A stretch of DNA of 9,376 nucleotides from an uncultured Methanomethylovorans sp. (GTDB taxonomy: Archaea; Halobacteriota; Methanosarcinia; Methanosarcinales; Methanosarcinaceae). Shown piece by piece: positions 6,830-9,376 of this stretch. A program made the translations under genes and the position numbers. The stretch's first letter is position 1. Each line of letters begins with the position of its first letter. The notes below the pieces were generated by a model. That model saw only the letters and a list, made by a program, of their open reading frames with translations, was not told the origin of the DNA and did not search any database. The stretch covers positions 1 through 9,376 of the forward strand of contig CALBTS010000399.1 in the NCBI GenBank assembly GCA_937968035.1, read 5' to 3'.

Positions 6830-6849
6830 ACTTCTTCCTTTATTTTTTG
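6830..6849 (+). terminator. T-rich transcription end after the hypothetical gene
   Basis: CTTCTTCCTTTATTTTTTG lies shortly after the stop codon at 6805-6807. There is no stem; as a pyrimidine/T-rich tract it is a plausible hairpin-free archaeal terminator. Confidence 0.4.
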
Positions 6850-6894
6850 TGGTCCATATTTATCTCAAGTCCTTTTCTAACCGCACTGGTTATC

Positions 6895-6903
6895 TTTATA
6901 TAG
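6895..6903 (+). promoter_or_regulatory. TATA box of the thermosome gene
   Basis: TTTATATAG is an almost ideal archaeal TATA box. It predicts transcription start near 6925, hence a leader of about 90 bases before the TTG start codon. Confidence 0.65.
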
Positions 6904-6919
6904 AACTGCTTGCATCTAG

Positions 6920-6985
6920 ATTCAACTATCGAGTGTTGAATATCTTCGATAAAGGCACTTCAATGTTCAAATTGATCGTTCAATT
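6920..6985 (+). promoter_or_regulatory. Inverted repeats and TTCAA repeats in the thermosome leader
   Basis: ATTCAAC (6920-6926) and GTTGAAT (6935-6941) form a perfect 7-bp inverted repeat over the expected transcription start. TATCGA (6927-6932) and TCGATA (6946-6951) form a second, overlapping one. AATTGA/TCAATT (6970-6975, 6980-6985) form a third. TTCAA occurs on the plus strand at 6921, 6959, 6966 and 6980 and as TTGAA at 6936. These could be operator sites for a heat-shock regulator or folds in the leader RNA; no known archaeal consensus was recognised. Confidence 0.4.
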
Positions 6986-7014
6986 ATCCAACACTATATG
7001 AGGAGGTTAATGAT

Positions 7015-8655
7015 TTGGCAGCACGAACAGCTGGACAACCAGCATACTATTCAGGTAACAGAGCTCAGAGGACTAGGGGTAGAGATGCACAGAGCATCAA
7101 TATCCTTGCAGGAAAGGCTGTGGCAAATGCAGTGAGAAGCACACTGGGTCCCAAAGGCATGGACAAAATGCTAGTGGACTCCCTAGGTGATATAGTTATC
7201 ACCAATGATGGGGCTACCATTCTTAAGGAAATGGATATTGAGCATCCTGCTGCCAAGATGGTGGTAGAGGTTTCCAAGACCCAGGATGATGAAGTGGGAG
7301 ATGGTACTACCACTGCAGCTGTGCTTACAGGGGAATTGCTCACAAAGGCAGAAGAATTAATGAATAAAGGTATCCACCCTACAGTTATAACAAGTGGATA
7401 CAGGCACGCCGCTGCAAAATGTGAAGAGGTCCTGAAAACGATCACTATTGATGTTTCACCTGAAGACAGAATAGCTCTCAAGAAGATCGCTTCAACTGCG
7501 CTTACAGGCAAGGGTGAAGGAGAATTACACAAGGACTTCCTGTCTGAGATCGCCCTTGATGCTGTACTTTCCGTTGCCGAGAAGACAGATTCAGGCTACA
7601 AGGTCGATACAGAGGACATAACTATTGAGAAGCGTGAAGGCGGAAGTATAAAGGACACAGAACTGGTCCAGGGACTTGTAATAGACAAGGACCGTGTCAG
7701 GCCCAACATGCCCCAGAGGATCGACAACGCTAAAATAATGTTGACAAGCTTTGCTATCGAGTTCAACAAGATCGAAAAGGATGCTGAGATAAAGATCACA
7801 TCTCCTGAACAGATGCAGCTGTTCGTGGATCAGGAAGAGAAGATGATCAAGGCGAAAGTCGATAACATCATCAGGACCGGTGCAAATGTGGTATTCTGTC
7901 AGAAGGGCATCGATGACCTTGCCCAGTACTATCTTGAGAAGGCTGGCATATATGCCTGCAGAAGGATCAAGAAGAGCGATATGGAAAAGCTCGCCAGGGC
8001 AACAGGTGCTACTATTGTGCAGGATGACACAGAGATCCTCACTGAAGACATTGGTTACGCAGACTATGTGGAAGAAAGGGATATCAAAGGCACCAAGATG
8101 ACCTTTGTGATGGGCTGTAAGGATGCAAAGACCGTATCTCTGATCCTTCACGGAGGAACTACCCATATTGTAGATAGCCTGAAACGTGCGCTCAATGACG
8201 CACTGAGAGTTGTAGGTGTTTGCCTGGAAGACGGCAAGGTAGTGGTAGGTGGCGGTGCAACTGAAATAGAACTTGCACTGAAGCTCAGGCAGTACGCTTC
8301 CACGCTCACAGGCAGAGAACAGCTTGCAGTAAATGGATTCGCAGATGCCTTGGAGATCATTCCGCAGACCCTTGCCGAGAATGGTGGACTTGATCCGATA
8401 GACATACTTGTTGAGATGCGTTCCCAGCATGAGAAAGGTAACAAAAGAGCAGGTGTGAACGTATATACCGGCAAGGTCGTTGACATGTGGGAAGAGAACG
8501 TCATTGAACCACTGAGGGTAAAGACACAGGCGATCAACTCAGCTACTGAAGCTGCCGTTATGATCCTCCGGATCGACGATGTGGTTGCATCTTCAGGGAA
8601 GAGCAAGGCAGGTGCAGGAGGCATGCCGGGCTCCGACGTAGAACTGGGAGATTGA
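7015..8655 (+). CDS. Thermosome subunit (archaeal group II chaperonin)
   Basis: A 546-residue subunit of the double-ring cytosolic chaperonin that folds proteins in an ATP-driven cycle with a built-in lid. Family blocks are all present: [15 protein letters not shown] (41-55), [19 protein letters not shown] (63-81), the nucleotide-binding [10 protein letters not shown] (91-100), and [14 protein letters not shown] (407-420), which forms the second half of the equatorial ATP site. The apical and intermediate domains lie between about 145 and 400. The C-terminal tail [15 protein letters not shown] holds only one GGM unit, fewer than in many archaeal subunits. The start is TTG at 7015, with the strong ribosome binding site AGGAGGT (7001-7007) seven bases upstream; an ATG at 7010 is in another frame and too near that site. 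Its own promoter and terminator make it a single-gene unit, probably heat-induced by analogy. Methanosarcinales usually have several paralogues; which one this is cannot be decided. Confidence 0.97.
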   Translation: MAARTAGQPAYYSGNRAQRTRGRDAQSINILAGKAVANAVRSTLGPKGMDKMLVDSLGDIVITNDGATILKEMDIEHPAAKMVVEVSKTQDDEVGDGTTTAAVLTGELLTKAEELMNKGIHPTVITSGYRHAAAKCEEVLKTITIDVSPEDRIALKKIASTALTGKGEGELHKDFLSEIALDAVLSVAEKTDSGYKVDTEDITIEKREGGSIKDTELVQGLVIDKDRVRPNMPQRIDNAKIMLTSFAIEFNKIEKDAEIKITSPEQMQLFVDQEEKMIKAKVDNIIRTGANVVFCQKGIDDLAQYYLEKAGIYACRRIKKSDMEKLARATGATIVQDDTEILTEDIGYADYVEERDIKGTKMTFVMGCKDAKTVSLILHGGTTHIVDSLKRALNDALRVVGVCLEDGKVVVGGGATEIELALKLRQYASTLTGREQLAVNGFADALEIIPQTLAENGGLDPIDILVEMRSQHEKGNKRAGVNVYTGKVVDMWEENVIEPLRVKTQAINSATEAAVMILRIDDVVASSGKSKAGAGGMPGSDVELGD

Positions 8656-8685
8656 TCCAGTTCTTTTTTCAAAATGGTTTACTAT

Positions 8686-8719
8686 GGCCGAACTTGTTCC
8701 GGCCTTATTTTTTCTTTTT
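8686..8719 (+). terminator. Hairpin terminator of the thermosome gene
   Basis: GGCCG (8686-8690) and CGGCC (8700-8704) form a GC stem with a nine-base loop, followed by TTATTTTTTCTTTTT (8705-8719). It separates the chaperonin unit from the biotin genes. Confidence 0.75.
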
Positions 8720-8740
8720 CCTATATTGTCAGATGCTAAT

Positions 8741-8749
8741 CTTTAAATT
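8741..8749 (+). promoter_or_regulatory. Probable TATA box for bioY
   Basis: CTTTAAATT fits an archaeal TATA box. The expected transcription start is about 8768-8774, at or next to the GTG start codon and inside the BirA-type operator. A weaker alternative, ATATTTAAT, lies downstream near 8791-8799. Confidence 0.45.
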
Positions 8750-8751
8750 CA

Positions 8752-8783
8752 ATGTAAACCAGTTTTGTAACCGTGGTTTACAA
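8752..8783. promoter_or_regulatory. BirA (biotin repressor) operator upstream of bioY
   Basis: The arms TGTAAACC (8753-8760) and GGTTTACA (8775-8782) are perfect inverted copies separated by 14 bases. With the outer bases the site reads aTGTAAACC-N14-GGTTTACAA. This matches the known BirA operator consensus TTGTAAACC-N14-16-GGTTTACAA, described for bacteria and some archaea, at 17 of 18 arm positions. It lies just after the TATA box, over the expected transcription start and the GTG codon, so bound biotin-loaded BirA would block transcription of the biotin uptake genes. Confidence 0.88.
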
Positions 8784-9327
8784 TAATCCCATATTTAATG
8801 ATAGATCTCATACTGACCTGAAAAAAATGGTCTTTGCTGCCCTCTTCGCATCTCTCACAGCTGTAGGTGCGTATGTAAAGATCCCTTTGCCCATTACGCC
8901 TGTTCCTGTGACAATGCAGGTATTCTTCGTATTGCTTGCAGGTTCCATGTTGGGTAGCCGATGGGGGACTATTAGTATGGTGGTGTACCTTTTATTGGGT
9001 ATAGCAGGCTTTCCGGTATTCGCAGGAGGGGCTTCTGGCATGGGGGTGCTTTTTGGTCCAACCGGAGGCTATCTTGCAGGCTTCATTTTTGCAGCATTTG
9101 TAACAGGCAAGCTCCTGGAAATTCTACCCAAGCGCTCTATACTGAAAAATTTTCTATGTATGATAATCGGATTAATTATCATCTATTTATTTGGAGCCTT
9201 CCGGTTGATGTCCTTAGCACATCTGACATTCCAGCAAACAATGATCGCAGGAGTATTACCTTTCATTATAGGGGACCTGGTCACATTGATGCTTGCTGCA
9301 TTCATAGCTGAACGATATGAGGTATAA
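8773..9327 (+). CDS. bioY: BioY, biotin-binding S component of an ECF transporter
   Basis: A 184-residue membrane protein that binds biotin with high affinity and carries it across the membrane together with an ATPase and a T component. Six hydrophobic segments are visible. Family motifs are the first helix FAALFASLTAVGAYVKIPLP (21-40), PVPVTMQVFFVLLAG (43-57), the ligand-binding block GIAGFPVFAGGASGMGVLFGPTGGYLAGF (76-104) and the C-terminal GVLPFIIGDL (160-169). The start is uncertain: GTG at 8773 gives a usual length but lies inside the BirA operator and has no ribosome binding site, which fits a leaderless message; ATG at 8827 would start at MVFAALFAS and still keep the first helix. An ATPase gene starts 4 bp after the stop, so bioY leads a biotin uptake operon, repressed by BirA-biotin according to the operator. 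Confidence 0.93.
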   Translation: MVYNNPIFNDRSHTDLKKMVFAALFASLTAVGAYVKIPLPITPVPVTMQVFFVLLAGSMLGSRWGTISMVVYLLLGIAGFPVFAGGASGMGVLFGPTGGYLAGFIFAAFVTGKLLEILPKRSILKNFLCMIIGLIIIYLFGAFRLMSLAHLTFQQTMIAGVLPFIIGDLVTLMLAAFIAERYEV

Positions 9328-9331
9328 GTGC

Positions 9332-9376
9332 ATGATATCCATTAAGGACCTTTCATACAGCTATCCCGATGGCACA
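9332..9376 (+). CDS. ECF transporter ATPase, BioM-like (5' fragment, cut by window end)
   Basis: Only the first 15 codons are in the window. They read MISIKDLSYSYPDGT, the typical opening of CbiO/BioM/EcfA ATPases, whose first strand has the pattern I-x-I-x-x-L-S-Y-x-Y-P-D-G. The ATG follows the bioY stop by four bases and has GAGGT (9319-9323), inside the end of bioY, eight bases upstream. It should energise biotin uptake with BioY; a BioN/EcfT membrane subunit would be expected next. Walker motifs lie outside the window, so the assignment rests on the N-terminus and context. Confidence 0.75.
   Translation, partial: MISIKDLSYSYPDGT

Noticed and set aside
6665..6880. 71-codon plus-strand frame overlapping the end of the hypothetical gene
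   Set aside because: No ribosome binding site, biased composition, and mostly overlapping the better-supported 6403-6807 frame; a frameshift joining the two is not suggested by any motif.
7010..7132. 41-codon frame from the ATG just after AGGAGGT before the thermosome
   Set aside because: The spacing to the ribosome binding site is only two bases and the frame ends inside conserved thermosome sequence; TTG at 7015 has proper spacing and the right frame.
7591..8430. 279-codon open frame on the minus strand
   Set aside because: It is the antisense shadow of the thermosome gene, which is conserved throughout.
1..9376. CRISPR array, insertion sequence or integration site beside tRNA-Arg
   Set aside because: No spaced repeats of CRISPR type, no transposase or integrase, and no second copy of the tRNA 3' end were seen.

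Overview
The window looks like chromosomal DNA of a methanogenic archaeon, most probably a methylotrophic member of the Methanosarcinales. The support is a group II chaperonin (thermosome) subunit, an MtaA/UroD-type zinc methyltransferase-family protein with the H-x-C...C metal motif, a tRNA gene without encoded CCA, archaeal TATA boxes, GGAGG-type ribosome binding sites and T-rich archaeal terminators. The genus cannot be fixed from this sequence. The first 44 bases are not genomic: they match the Illumina P7 index adapter, so this is an untrimmed contig end.

Layout: (1) 85-966 (-), a branched-chain amino acid aminotransferase (IlvE type), divergent across a 343-bp promoter region from (2) 1310-2386 (+), a stand-alone MtaA/UroD-family protein ending in a hairpin terminator. 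(3) 2502-2576 (+), tRNA-Arg(TCT) with its own TATA box and T-tract. (4) 2645-6224 (-), an apparent four-gene efflux operon read right to left: TetR-family repressor, DrrA-type ABC ATPase, ABC-2 permease, Bcr/CflA-type MFS exporter, with gaps of 5, 1 and 46 bp. Before the repressor gene lies an elaborate palindrome of two 14-bp ATGAC(C/T)...GGTCAT-type sites, a strong autoregulatory operator candidate. (5) 6403-6807 (+), an unrecognised 134-residue protein divergent from the repressor across that operator. (6) 7015-8655 (+), a thermosome subunit starting at TTG behind a strong ribosome binding site, with a leader rich in TTCAA repeats and inverted repeats. (7) 8773-9327 (+), the biotin transporter subunit BioY, preceded by a near-perfect BirA operator, followed 4 bp later by the first 15 codons of an ECF-type ATPase (BioM-like) cut by the window end.

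How the parts work together: the TetR protein probably represses its own operon, and perhaps the divergent small gene, until a toxic compound is bound; the ABC pair and the MFS protein would then export it. BioY and the truncated ATPase begin a biotin uptake module whose promoter would be closed by a biotin-loaded BirA repressor. The aminotransferase, methyltransferase, tRNA and chaperonin are separate units. I see no insertion sequence, CRISPR array or phage feature. The most interesting signals are the two regulatory palindromes (6245-6286 and 8752-8783) and the mixed ABC+MFS operon, rather than a clearly new system.
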